DNA of 64,000 nucleotides from Drosophila pseudoobscura. Taxonomy: Eukaryota; Arthropoda; Insecta; Diptera; Drosophilidae. The stretch is from positions 19,109,001-19,173,000 of the forward strand of contig NC_046681.1 of NCBI RefSeq assembly GCF_009870125.1, read 5' to 3'. Shown piece by piece: positions 1-9,845 of the stretch. Positions within the stretch are counted from its first letter, which is position 1, and each line of letters starts with the position of its first letter. The translations under genes were made by a program, and so were the position numbers. The notes beneath the pieces are model-generated. The model had not been told where the DNA came from and did no database searches. It was given only the letters and a program-made list of their open reading frames with translations.

Positions 1-289
1 TTTTTTGTTTGACTTTTTTCGCTAAAACCTCTTTTTACGCAAAATGCAATAAAAGCAAGTATTAAGAATACACCAGTTAAATAGAAAATTGATTCATCAA
101 TAGTATAAAATTATGATGGCATGGCTAAATGTTCTATATAGCTAGTAATATTCGTCGGAATATCAAAAACGAGGAATATGTAAAATATAACTTGAATTCG
201 TCAGTATATTAACGGTATATTTTGAAAATGAGGCGGTATGTTTCGGTATATTTCTGAGGGTCGGACGGTATATTTGATCGATAAATCCG
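1..289. other. AT-rich upstream region with repeated GGTATATTT words
   Basis: There is no coding potential. Between about 200 and 280 the word GGTATATTT or a close variant (GGTATGTTT, AGTATATTA) occurs about five times, directly upstream of a GGTCACACT promoter motif. I read it as promoter-proximal sequence of the fragment that follows; the function is inferred from position only. Confidence 0.35.
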
Positions 290-300
290 CGGTCACACTG
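290..300 (+). promoter_or_regulatory. Motif 1 core-promoter element
   Basis: The sequence CGGTCACACTG matches the Drosophila core-promoter Motif 1 consensus (yGGTCACACTr), typical of TATA-less, broadly expressed genes. It stands just upstream of the tRNase Z-like fragment, so that fragment may keep or have inherited a promoter. Confidence 0.5.
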
Positions 301-489
301 ATCTCAATTGCGGAACATAAGGCCGTTTTGAAGCCCAACTGTGGCCCACAACTCCGCCCTGCCTCAGCCAGACCACCAGATCGGCCAGGTGGATCTTAGC
401 CGACCAGATCTTAGCCCGAATCTGAAGAAAACCAAGCTGGATGAGGCCTCGACGGCGGGGTTGATGCAAGCACATAAACGGATCAGGGC

Positions 490-1640
490 GTGGTGTCTAT
501 GATGAGCTTCCATCTGCGTCGCAAAAAGGGTGAGTACCTGCAGATATATTCGACTCATTTGTCATCTCATTGCATTTCGAACAGGACTGGAACAAACCCT
601 GGCGGCCAAGCTTACACCAGAGGAGTACGTCAAGGAGACTCATGCCGTGCCCGGGCTGCCGGAGCTGCTGGATCCTGCATTCTCAACAAGACACGTCTGG
701 ACAGATTATGCGCCACTACGGCAGTGCAAGGGCATCCGCCAGTTGCAGGCTTTGTACGTGTCCCACCTGCACGCGGATCATCACATTGGATTGATTGGAC
801 TGCTGAAGGAGCGCAGACAGCTGGCCCCGAAGGAAACTCGCTGCTCTTACTTGCGCCGCGGCTCTTGGCGAGACTCCTGACTGCAGAGGCAGTGGCACCA
901 TTGGGCATAACTGCCGCCACTGCCAAGTCACCAGTAGGAACTGCCAAGCCGCCAGTACGAACAGCTGCTTAAAATCTTGCGAGACGCTTGGCGATGCTGT
1001 GGATGATCAAGTTCAGCCCAACAATCAACAGTTGCGGAATGAGAGGAGCAGCAGCAGGACAAGAAGGTGAGTTCTGGTTGAAAACTTGTGGATAAGCGTG
1101 TGGTCGCAACTAATCTTATTGTCCTATGCAGGATGCCGATCAGGATTTCTACTAAAACCAGGACAGTTCGGCTAACTCGTCGCAGTCCTCGGTGGGCATT
1201 GATGACTATTGGGATGAGGCTCTGGTCGGCGACTATGGAAGCACTCAGAATGATGACAGCGATGACTTGGATGGTCACAACAACTAGCCGCCTATCGATG
1301 GGCGTAAGTTCTCTGTTTTTTTTTTTTTTATTCCACCTACTTATAATCCGTTTGTACAGAGCAAGGAAAAGAACCCGGCCGTAACGAGTTGCGTTACTAT
1401 TGGCGATCAAGAGATCATAGACTGCAAAGAACAATTCGACAAGCAGCGGCAGGCAACATTACTTGGGCCGAGCAGGGCAGTAAATGTAAAAGTTGTTCTG
1501 CACTATCTTAAAAGCGTGCTCCGGCGGTCTTAAGCCTTCTGCACCATGTTTTACATCATCGGTTTCGACCGGGTAACTTTTCCTTATTTCCCCCTATTCA
1601 TCTTTTCCATTTATTATTTTTTCTTGGTTCTTCTTTTTTC
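490..1640 (+). pseudogene. tRNase Z-like gene fragment, copy A
   Basis: Bases 752-830 encode SHLHADHHIGLIGLL, the HxHxDH zinc-binding motif of the metallo-beta-lactamase fold as found in long-form tRNase Z (RNase Z/ELAC2), which trims tRNA 3' ends. Just upstream, in another frame, SGQIMRHYGS is also typical of this family, so a frameshift separates the two. The reading frame stops after about 25 further residues. GT-AG junctions remain at about 534/582 and 1309/1359, so the copy arose from genomic DNA, not by retroposition. Later bases encode, across stops, an acidic stretch (GIDDYWDEALVGDYGSTQND) that I do not assign. It is far too short and too broken to be an active nuclease. Confidence 0.6.
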
Positions 1641-2554
1641 TACGTACGTGTCCCACCTGCACGCGGATCATCACATTGGATTGATTGGACTGCTGAAGGA
1701 GCGCAGACAACTGGCTCCAAAGGAAACTCGCTGCTCATACTTGCACCGCGGCAGATTGAGCCATGGATGGAGTTCTAACACGGATAGCTCTTGGCGAGAC
1801 TCCTGACTGGAGAGGCAGTAACTTTGGGCATAACTGCCGCCACTACCAAGTCACCAGTACGAACTGCCAAGCCGCCAGTACGAACAGCTGCTTAAAATCT
1901 TGCGAGGCGTTTGGCGATGCTGTGGATGATCGAGTTCAGCCCAACAATCAACCGTTGCGGAATGAGAGGAGCAGCAGCAAGGTAAGAAGGTCAGTTCTGG
2001 TTGAAAACTTGTGGATAAGCGTGTGGTCGCAACTAATCTCATTGTCCTATGCAGGATGCCGATCAGGATTTTTACTAAAACCAGGAGAGTTCGGCTAACT
2101 CGTCGCAGTCCTCGGTGGGCATTGATGACTATTGGGATGAAGCTCTGGTCGGCGACTATGGAAGCACTCAGAATGATGACAGCGATGACTTGGACGGGCA
2201 CAACAACTAGCCACCTATCGATGGGCGTAAGTTCTCTGTTTTCTCTTTTGTTCCACCTACTTATAATCCGTTTGTGCAGAGCAAGGAAAAGAACCCGGCC
2301 GCAACGAGTTGCGTTACTATTGGCGATCATGAGGTCATGGACTGCAAAGAACAATTCGACAAGCAGCAACATTACTTGGGCCGAGCAGGGCAGTAAATGT
2401 AAAAGTTGTACAGCACTATCTTAAAAGCGTGCTCCGGCGGTCTTAAGCCTTCTGCACCATGTTTTACATCATCGGTTTCGACCGGGTAACTTTTCCTTAT
2501 TTCCCCCCATTCATCTTTTCCATTTATTATTTTTTCTTGGCTCTTCTTTTTTCT
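752..2554 (+). repeat. Tandem direct duplication, about 0.9-kb unit
   Basis: Bases 752-1643 and 1644-2554 are near-identical direct repeats differing by scattered substitutions and small indels. Examples are an extra TTGAGCCATGG stretch in the second copy and a CAGCGGCAGG stretch found only in the first. Both end in the same pyrimidine-rich intron tail. Confidence 0.8.
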
Positions 2555-2640
2555 ATCTTTGTATTCCCTCCAGATCCAATGGCCTAAAAAGTGCTATAGA
2601 GCGATCCTCTCTTCTTACCCCACCAGGTAAAGTTATTAAG
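1644..2640 (+). pseudogene. tRNase Z-like gene fragment, copy B (tandem duplicate)
   Basis: From 1644 this repeats copy A from about 752 onward at high identity, including the HADHH motif, the acidic stretch and the intron-like junctions. It keeps a stretch lost from copy A: LLILAPRQIEPWMEF at about 1731-1780, which continues the tRNase Z match and ends at a stop codon. The duplication junction lies inside a pyrimidine-rich stretch (TTTTTTCTA). After about 2555 copy B runs on alone into further possible exons (about 2574-2624 and 2686 onward, bounded by CCTCCAG, CACCAG/GTAAAG and TTTTAG). The downstream sequence is not recognisable to me. Confidence 0.6.
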
Positions 2641-2920
2641 TTATTATTTATCCATTTACTTTATTAAAATCTTTCTTTAATTTTAGGAGGTCACCCCCTC
2701 CGGTGGCCATGAATACCTCTTGCATGCCCGTGGATACCGAATTACCCACCATCGTTTAACTGCGGCTTCACACTTCAGGTCCTCCGGTTTAGCTGAACGA
2801 GTGGGCGCTCGATGACGGCTGTCCACTCCAGGCGCCTACCGGCTGACATCGCGAGCTCCCCACCGGCTCTTGGGACATGACTTACATCGCGCGAGCTGTG
2901 GCCTCTAGCCTGGACGACCT

Positions 2921-3369
2921 TTGGGTCCTCTCGGGATGTGTAAGGGATGTGCTCCTGGCTGGACTGTGGCAGGCACTGTCTGTCCTCCTGCGGGCCAAAG
3001 CCATGATGCCACTACTGTGTCGCTGAATCGACAATGTGGCGTCCCGTCCGCTGCAGCAGGGACCACTGATCGACGGCAGAATTGTGGGTTCACGCCCACG
3101 GTAATCAAACGCTGGTCTTCAGCCTCGAGGCGCGTAAGTGAAGGAGTATATAATTGTGCATATATTTTAAAATGTATCTTCCTTCACAGAGGGCTTATGT
3201 ACCATATCCAAGCATTGCCGAATCGTATCCCAGCAGGACAAAAGCGCACCCCTTGGAAGAGCCCAAATCTAACAAGCCGACGTCACATTTCGACCTGGCC
3301 ATTGAAAACTATCTCAAGGACTTTGGCTATGGCAACCAAGGGAGGGATACGCGGACTACCAGACTATAG
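2921..3369 (+). pseudogene. Unassigned gene fragment in left arm (two exon-like pieces)
   Basis: An exon-like stretch ends at 3133 with a GTAAGT donor, and a second begins after the TTCCTTCACAG acceptor at 3189. The second piece encodes about 60 residues beginning [20 protein letters not shown] and ending at a stop at 3367-3369. Before the intron one frame reads [19 protein letters not shown], but in-frame stops follow, so the protein cannot be read through. I do not recognise the parent gene. An inverted copy lies at 5397-5845. Confidence 0.4.
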
Positions 3370-3559
3370 ATAGATCTCGTTGTTAATAGGTTTAAGGATA
3401 CACACGTCTGTACATTTAGATAGTAGATATAAATATTTCCAAATTGTTAATTTCTTTATAGTAAGTTAACGTTATTATGAATAAAACTATTGAAAAATTA
3501 TCCTTACTGTATCCTGTATCGGGGAAACAATCCCGACTACAAAAAGGCGTGGCAGGCCC

Positions 3560-5200
3560 AGATCGGTTCACAATTAACGGAGAAAACTAAATATTTTTGA
3601 TTGGGGAAAATGTCCTTGATCCTTGATAAGGACTTCATAAAATCAGGGAGTTTTTGCCGATCATAGGAAGCCGTCGCACGTCCCGATCGGGCCACAAATA
3701 AGGGAGAAAACAAGATATATATGTCTGGAGTACATATCCTTAATCCTTGGTCCTTGATAAGAACTTCAGAAAATCAGGTACATTTTGCCGATCACAGGAA
3801 GCCATCGCACGCCCAGATCGGACCATAAATAGCAAAGAAAATGAATATTTTTGATCCCGGATATCCTTGGTCCTTGAAAAGGACTTCGAAAAATCAGGGA
3901 CATTTTTCCGATCACAGGAAGCCGTCGCACGCCCAAATCGGCCCACAAATACCGGAGAAAACGGCCAAAATCTGAATGGGATACCAGGCGAACAGAAATG
4001 AGCAGCAAGCAACTGCCGCAATTGCAAAAAAATTTCGCAGCATACTTTAGGGGGCAACAAATTTTTAAAAAAATTCAGTTACCTTCTGCTGATTTCTGTT
4101 GGCCTGGTGTCCCATCCAGATTTTGACCATTTGACGCGAGGTTTTTCCCTTTGTACGGTGGCGCCCCCATCGGCGATTTCTTGAACTACATTTTTTAAGC
4201 CAGTTTTGTTTACTCCGTTATTTGTGGGCTGATTTGGGCGTGCGACGGCTTCCTGAACTCGGAAAAATGTCCCTAATTTTATGAAGTCCTTTTCAAGGAC
4301 CAAGGATCAAGGATATGTACTCCAGACATATATATCTTGTTTTCTCCCTTATTTGTGGCCCGATCGGGACATGCGACGGCTTCCTATGATCGGCAAAAAC
4401 TCCCTGATTTTATGAAGTCCTTTTCAAGGACCAATGATCTAGGATATTTACTCCAGACATATATATCTTCTTTACTCCGTTATTTGAGGCCCGATCAGAA
4501 CATGCGACGACTTCCTGTGTTCGGAACAATGTCCTTGATTTGATGGAGTCCTTATCAAGGACTAAGGATAAAAGGTATCTCCTTTAGACATAAATAAATC
4601 TTGTTTTCTTCCTCATTTGTGGCCCGATCGAGACATGCCATGGCCCTCGTGATCAAAAAAATGTCCTTGATCATCCGCAAGGACCTCAACGAACCTAACC
4701 GTACATATCTAGTTTTCTTGGCTATTTGTATGCCGAATGGGACATGCGACAGCTTCCTGTGTTCGGAATAACATCCTTGATATAATGCAATCCTTATAAA
4801 GGACCAAGGATCAAGGATATTTTGTCAAGACATATATATCTCGTTTTCTCCTTTATTTGTGACCCGATCGGGGCGTGCCATGGTCCTCCGTGATCAGAAA
4901 AGTATCCTTGATTTGATGGAGTCCTTATCAAGGATCAAGGATATATTCTCTAGACATATATATTTTTTTCCCCCTTATTTGGGGACCGATCGGGGCGTGC
5001 CATAATCCCACGTGATCAGAAAAATGTCCTTGATCCTTCGGTAAGGACGCCAAGAATACATATTTAGTTTGGAGCCCGATCGGGACGTGCGACGGCTCCC
5101 TGTGATCGGAAAAACGTTCCTGATTTTAATGAGTCCTTATCAAGGATCAAGGACATTTTCCCCAATCAAAAATATTTATTTTTCTCTGTTAATTGTGAAC
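3560..5200. repeat. ~120-bp tandem repeat array, arranged head-to-head
   Basis: Each unit contains a phrase close to TTATTTGTGGCCCGATCGGG, then GCGACGGCTTCCTGTGATCGG, then CCTTGATTTGATG..TCCTT, then an AGACATATATATCT block. About nine units run on the plus strand from 4205 to 5200 (for example 4338, 4470, 4603, 4714, 4851, 4972, 5069, 5182). About four run inverted from 3560 to 3975. Spacing is 100-135 bp. Together they form the inner part of the large palindrome. Confidence 0.75.
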
Positions 5201-5396
5201 CGATCTGGGCCTGCCACGCCTTTTTGTAGTCGGGATTGTTTCCCCGATACAGGATACAGTAAGGATAATTTTTCAATAGTTTTATTCATAATAACGTTAA
5301 CTTACTATAAAGAAATTAACAATTTGGAAATATTTATATCTACTATCTAAATGTACAGACGTGTGTATCCTTAAACCTATTAACAACGAGATCTAT

Positions 5397-5845
5397 CTAT
5401 AGTCTGGTAGTCCGCGTATCCCTCCCTTGGTTGCCATAGCCAAAGTCCTTGAGATAGTTTTCAATGGCCAGGTCGAAATGTGACGTCGGCTTGTTAGATT
5501 TGGGCTCTTGCAAGGGGTGCGCTTTTGTCCTGCTGGGATACGATTCGGCAATGCTTGGATATGGTACATAAGTCCTCTGTGAAGGAAGATACATTTTAAA
5601 ATATATGCACAATTATATACTCCTTCACTTACGCGCCTCGAGGCTGAAGACCAGCGTTTGATTCCCGTGGGCGTGATCCCTCAATTCTGCCGTCGATCAG
5701 TGGTCCCTGCTGCAGCGGACGGGACGCCACATTGTCGATTTAGCGGCACAGTAGTGGCATCATGGCTTTGGCCCGCAGGAGGACAGACAGTGAGTGCCAC
5801 AGTCCAGCCAGGAGCACATCCCTTAGAACTCCCGAGAGGACGAGG
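5397..5845 (-). pseudogene. Unassigned gene fragment in right arm (inverted copy)
   Basis: This is the mirror image of the left-arm fragment, with the same 60-residue C-terminal piece (one E-to-Q change: HPLQEPKSN for HPLEEPKSN), the same short intron and the same stop. The close similarity of the arms suggests recent inversion-duplication or gene conversion between them. Confidence 0.4.
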
Positions 5846-6560
5846 AGGTACGGCGGACCCTGGGATCTAATCCAGAAAGTTCTTTTAAGAAATTTTCAGT
5901 GTATGAAGGGGCTATATGGTTAGTATTCTATATTCTGTATGGTTATTGATGCTGTACAGCTAAAATGATTACCAGTATTATATTAGTATATTATACTCCA
6001 CCGGAAATAATGAAAATGGAATAATTTTAGCGCAGTTCGGGTGAAAGGCATCGTGCTTTTTTAAGTTGTTTAAGTTCAGATGAAGTTGGCACGGACCTAC
6101 AAAAAGAATTTGAAATCAAATAATAAGTCGTTAAATTGTTGAAATGGATGGGTCTTAAGTAGGTTAAGGTCGTATTTTTATCGGAAAAGCGAGTATTTAA
6201 AAGTTCATTAATTGGATAGGTTCAAAATTATATGGGAAAGGCTGAGAGATCTATCTCCCTTGTAATGTTCCACGGAATATCTAAATCGATGAATATGTTT
6301 TCCAATCCTTGACCACTATTCTCCTTGACGGAGATTAATTAACCCATTGTAGACCATGGGGTATTTTAATATATCACCGAAAATAATCAAAATTTTATCA
6401 TTTTATCGCAGTTCAGGCAAAAGATACCATTTTTTTTAAGGTTTAAAAAAAAAATGGCATGAATCTAAAAAAATAATTTGAAATCAGTAATATTTCCCAC
6501 CATTTACCTCAAGTCGTCGAACTGTTTAAATAGAGGGGGCTTTAGTGGCTCGTTTTTTGA
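5846..6560. other. Intergenic AT-rich region with a diverged direct repeat
   Basis: There is no coding sequence. Two diverged copies of a ~170-bp segment lie at about 5992-6160 and 6372-6545. They share a CACCGAAAATAAT-like start, then TTTTAGCGCAGTTCGGG, GGCACGAA..TAAAAAAATAATTTGAAATCA and AAGTCGTCGAACTGTTTAAAT. The second copy ends about 20 bp before the Ent1 Motif 1 promoter. Confidence 0.55.
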
Positions 6561-6564
6561 TCAC

Positions 6565-6575
6565 TGGTCACACTG
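6565..6575 (+). promoter_or_regulatory. Ent1: Motif 1 core promoter of the nucleoside transporter gene
   Basis: TGGTCACACTG matches Drosophila Motif 1. It lies about 300 bp upstream of the first ATG of the transporter and there is no TATA box nearby, which suits a broadly expressed transporter. The transcription start is therefore probably near 6575, leaving a 5' UTR of roughly 300 nt. Confidence 0.6.
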
Positions 6576-6873
6576 GTTAGTTAACTCTCTGTATTTTTAT
6601 TTACTTTTTTATGTAAACTAGTTAGTTTACTCTTCGCATCGCCACGATAACCTCCTCTCTCACTATATCGTGATAGAACTATTAGCAAGGGAATACAAGC
6701 AGAATTATTGCAGCCCCACCGAACTCAATGAGGCAGCAGGAGGCGCAACAGCTGTTTGTGTTTTGCTGAGGGAGCTCCGAAGTGTGTAATTGCATGAATG
6801 AATTCGATTCTGAGGGCTAATCGAAAGCGCAGCAGAACAATAGAAGCCAGCTCAGGGTCAGCAACACACCCGA

Positions 6874-9090
6874 ATGCATCGAAACGACGACGAGGAGCGC
6901 CTCATTGAGAGCGCGGATCAGGACGATGAGGAGATTCTTGGGGCCGAGGGAAGTTTCGTTCCCGCCTTTCGACCCCATGATCCGGAGTACGACATGGAGG
7001 ACGAACGTTGCCTGCTGGAGCGACAGGAGGATGAAGTGGTCCTCGTGTCGAATGAGCCCGCATCGGGAAAGCTCTTCACTTACGTGGTCTTCTACCTGCT
7101 TGGCATTGGAACGATGACGCCGTGGAACTTCTTTGTGACAGCGGAAGATGTGAGTATTCATGAAATATTTCCACCCGCATTTTCCTTTATGAAACTGCAC
7201 TTCGAACCTGCATGTGGGCCAAGCGTAAATCTGCCGCCGTTGTAGTCGCCAGCGTCGACGTATAAGGCGCGCTTATCTGCTTTGGCATTGTATGTTTTTG
7301 TTTTTTTGTTACGACAGTTGTTGTTGCTCGCTTGTGGCTATCGTCTTTAGGTTTTCTTTGTTTTGCGCTAATTATGGGGTTGAGTCACCCTTCAGCCCTG
7401 GCTTATACGAAAATGTGCTAACTCGTTCTCTTTTTTTTCATCCTTTCACAGTATTGGAAGTACAAATTCCGCAATACCACTCTCAATGGCAGTGATCCGG
7501 ACGAGGAACTGACGCCGCTGCAGAAGAGCTTCACCTGTGATTTGGCCCTCACGGCCACCATCTCTGGCACGGTCTTCCTGATCCTCAACGCTATCTATGG
7601 CAATCAGATTTCACTGAGGGTCAAAATGCTGGGCACGATGTGGACCATTCTCGTTCTGTTCGGCGTGACCACGGGCTTTGTGGAGGTGAACACGGATACC
7701 TGGCAGGAGCAGTTTTTCTTGATCACACTGATCATTGTAGTTCTACTGAACTGTGAGTGCATATATTTCACGTGTCACATTTATGGCTAATGTTCGACTC
7801 CCTTTACGATGCAGCCTCTGCGGCGACCATGTCGGGTGCCCTTTATGGCATCGCCGGCCTGTTCCCCTCAGAGTTCATAACAGCCGTAGTCAGTGGACAG
7901 GCCTTGGGAGGTATCCTTACCGCTCTGGCCTTCATCCTGGTACTAGCTTTTGACACGGGCCCCAACACGACGGCCTTCATCTTCTTCATCGTGGGCGGCG
8001 TGGTCATACTGCTCTGCATTGTCTGCTACATGATCTTGGTGCGACAGCCGTTCTTCAAGTATTATCTGGAGGGCGGCGACAAGTACAAGGTGATTAGTGC
8101 GATACCCTCGCACAGCCGTAACGAGGAGACGGAGGGCGTGACACTTGAGCCGATTGCGCGGAAAGTGATGTCTAAAATATATCTACATGCCGTCTGCCTG
8201 GCACTACTCTACACGACCACGCTGTCTGTCTATCCAGCGGTATCTGTGCTGATGCAGTCCGAGCATTCTGCCAGCCACACCGAATGGACGGGTATGTATC
8301 ATAAACTCTATTGCGGATTGTGTCATAAAATTATTCATTGCAGATATATACTACCTGCCTGTGGTCAACTATCTGTTCTTCAACTGCGGCGACTACTTTG
8401 GTCGCCTCTTGGCTGGCTGGCTGGAGCGTCCCATTAATCAGCAAACCACGCTGTTGCTGACCATAGTGCGCATGCTCTTTATTCCGTTATTCTTGTGCTC
8501 CAACACAAGCGAGCACAACTTCCTGCCTACTCTGGTGCAGCACGATTATTCGTTTATCACAATGATGATTGTATTTGCCTTATCCAACGGGTATTTGACC
8601 AATATCCTGCTTATCATGGCGCCTAGGTTAGTAGCACTCTTTGAAAATCAGTTTGACTGTAATATCATGAGATCTGTAAAACGTCCAGTATGTACATTCT
8701 TAAAAAATTGTATTGTATTGAAAGCTACGCCAAACCGCCGGTCTTAATTAATGCTGCTTAATTCATTCAAAATGAAAATTTCCATTTGCTGAGCGAACGT
8801 TTGCAATGCAAATTTCAGCATTGACTTATTTCATTGCCATGTTATCGGACCAGCACTCGGCGTAGCTGCACTCTACAGAAGCTATAGTGATAATTTCGCC
8901 CCATCCCATATGCTCCCCAGAGTAATGTTCTGATACTACTGTGCACTACTTACTAATCATGTATTTTAAACATTACAGGAGCGTCAAGCAGCACGAGAAA
9001 GAGTTGGCGTCCTCCATTATGGCGGCTGCTCTGAGTGTCGGCATGGCTGTGGGATCCCTGCTGAGCCTCTGTTTCGTTCAGATGTTGTAA
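6874..9090 (+). CDS. Ent1: Equilibrative nucleoside transporter, Ent1-like, five exons
   Basis: SLC29-family facilitative nucleoside carrier of the cell membrane. Coding exons are 6874-7149, 7452-7752, 7815-8291, 8344-8626 and 8979-9090. All junctions are GT-AG with matching phases (0, 1, 1, 2), giving 482 residues, normal for the family. The first ~65 residues are acidic and cytosolic; then come about eleven hydrophobic segments. Family signatures are TPWNFFVTAEDYW across the first splice at the first membrane span, ALYGIAGLFPSEF in exon 3, FNCGDYFGRLLAGW in exon 4 and ALSNGYLTNILLIMAPR near the end. Adjacency to Plc21C fits the D. melanogaster 21C order, which is why I name it Ent1 and not Ent2 or Ent3; the family call is much firmer than the paralogue call. 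It converges tail-to-tail with Plc21C. Confidence 0.92.
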
Positions 9091-9590
9091 CCTGCAGGAC
9101 CCGCTGTACCTGCCGTTTTCAATGGTGCCTTAGCCAATTTTATGTATAAGTTTTATGTTTTTATGTTACCTGATGTTCTTCAAATCGTTATTGTTAAGCA
9201 TTTAGGTCAAGACCTTGTCGTGTCCCATGTCGATTTCAAATCGTTTTGTGATCGTTTTAGTAGCTCCAAAATCCGCCATTAATCTGAGAGATTCTTTTAT
9301 ATCACATGTATAATAACATTTAGCTTGTAAGTTTAAATTTTTTGAATATAAAAATATAAGGTTTCAAACACTTTTTAAACGCAGTCAAGGCGGGATATTT
9401 TCTCTTGGTTTAACGTTTATTTGTAGTTTTCTGCAGATCACAACAACAATGTGGATTAATTTAATTGTTTTACGCTTTCGATATTATTCATTGTTTTAAC
9501 TAATGAACTCCATTGTAAACACTGACTTGTTTTAATTTCATTGATTTAAGAATTTACAGATTTGTATTTAATTTTTGTCCAATTTTATTG
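9091..9590 (+). other. Ent1 3' UTR and intergenic AT-rich sequence
   Basis: There is no ORF. AT-rich sequence follows the Ent1 stop; a weak AATATAAAAATATAA stretch near 9345 is the nearest thing to a cleavage signal. The 3' end of the transcript is not clear. Confidence 0.3.
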
Positions 9591-9845
9591 GGCGCCCTGT
9601 GCCGAGAACTGGAATCTTTGTGATTTTGGGAAAGTATATTCTTCGCCGACCTACCCCTATTTGATCGAGATGTAGCGCCCTGCTCTAAACGATCGGGGAA
9701 ATTCGGATTACGGGGCGTGGAGTCCAGAATGAAAGTCCGATCACAAAAACATATGCCACGGCCAGATCGGTCGATGCATAGTCGAGATATAGGCAAATAA
9801 AATCTCGGTATCAGGCGAACAGAAAATGCCAGAGAGCGTTTTTTA
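9590..9845. repeat. Dispersed repeat related to the 3.5-5.2 kb array
   Basis: Bases 9735-9830 read CCGATCACAAAAACATATGCCACGG, CCAGATCGGTC and then GGTATCAGGCGAACAGAAAATG. They match the order of words at about 3900-3995 (CCGATCACAGGAAGCC, CCAAATCGGCC, GGATACCAGGCGAACAGAAATG). It is therefore a second, diverged member of the same repeat family about 4 kb away, consistent with a mobile or formerly mobile element. Confidence 0.55.

Larger units (their letters stand above)
2921..5845. repeat. Large inverted repeat (fold-back structure) with gene-derived outer arms
   Basis: The reverse complement of about 5070-5845 matches about 2921-3700 almost base for base. The arms then continue inward through tandem units and converge on a loop at about 4015-4085: GGCGAACAGAAATGAGCAGC on the left, and its near complement at about 4085-4110. 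The left arm is about 1.1 kb and the right about 1.76 kb; the extra length is additional internal repeat units. The outer 0.5 kb of each arm carries exon-like sequence with an intact 56-bp intron (GTAAGT...TTCACAG). No transposase and no terminal target-site duplication are visible. It could be a fold-back type transposon or a duplicated-and-inverted gene fragment. Confidence 0.85.

Noticed and set aside
2921..5845. Naming the inverted repeat as a Galileo/P-type or other known fold-back element
   Set aside because: The long arms and internal tandem repeats fit the class in general, but I see no recognised termini, target-site duplication or transposase, and the arms contain gene-like spliced sequence.
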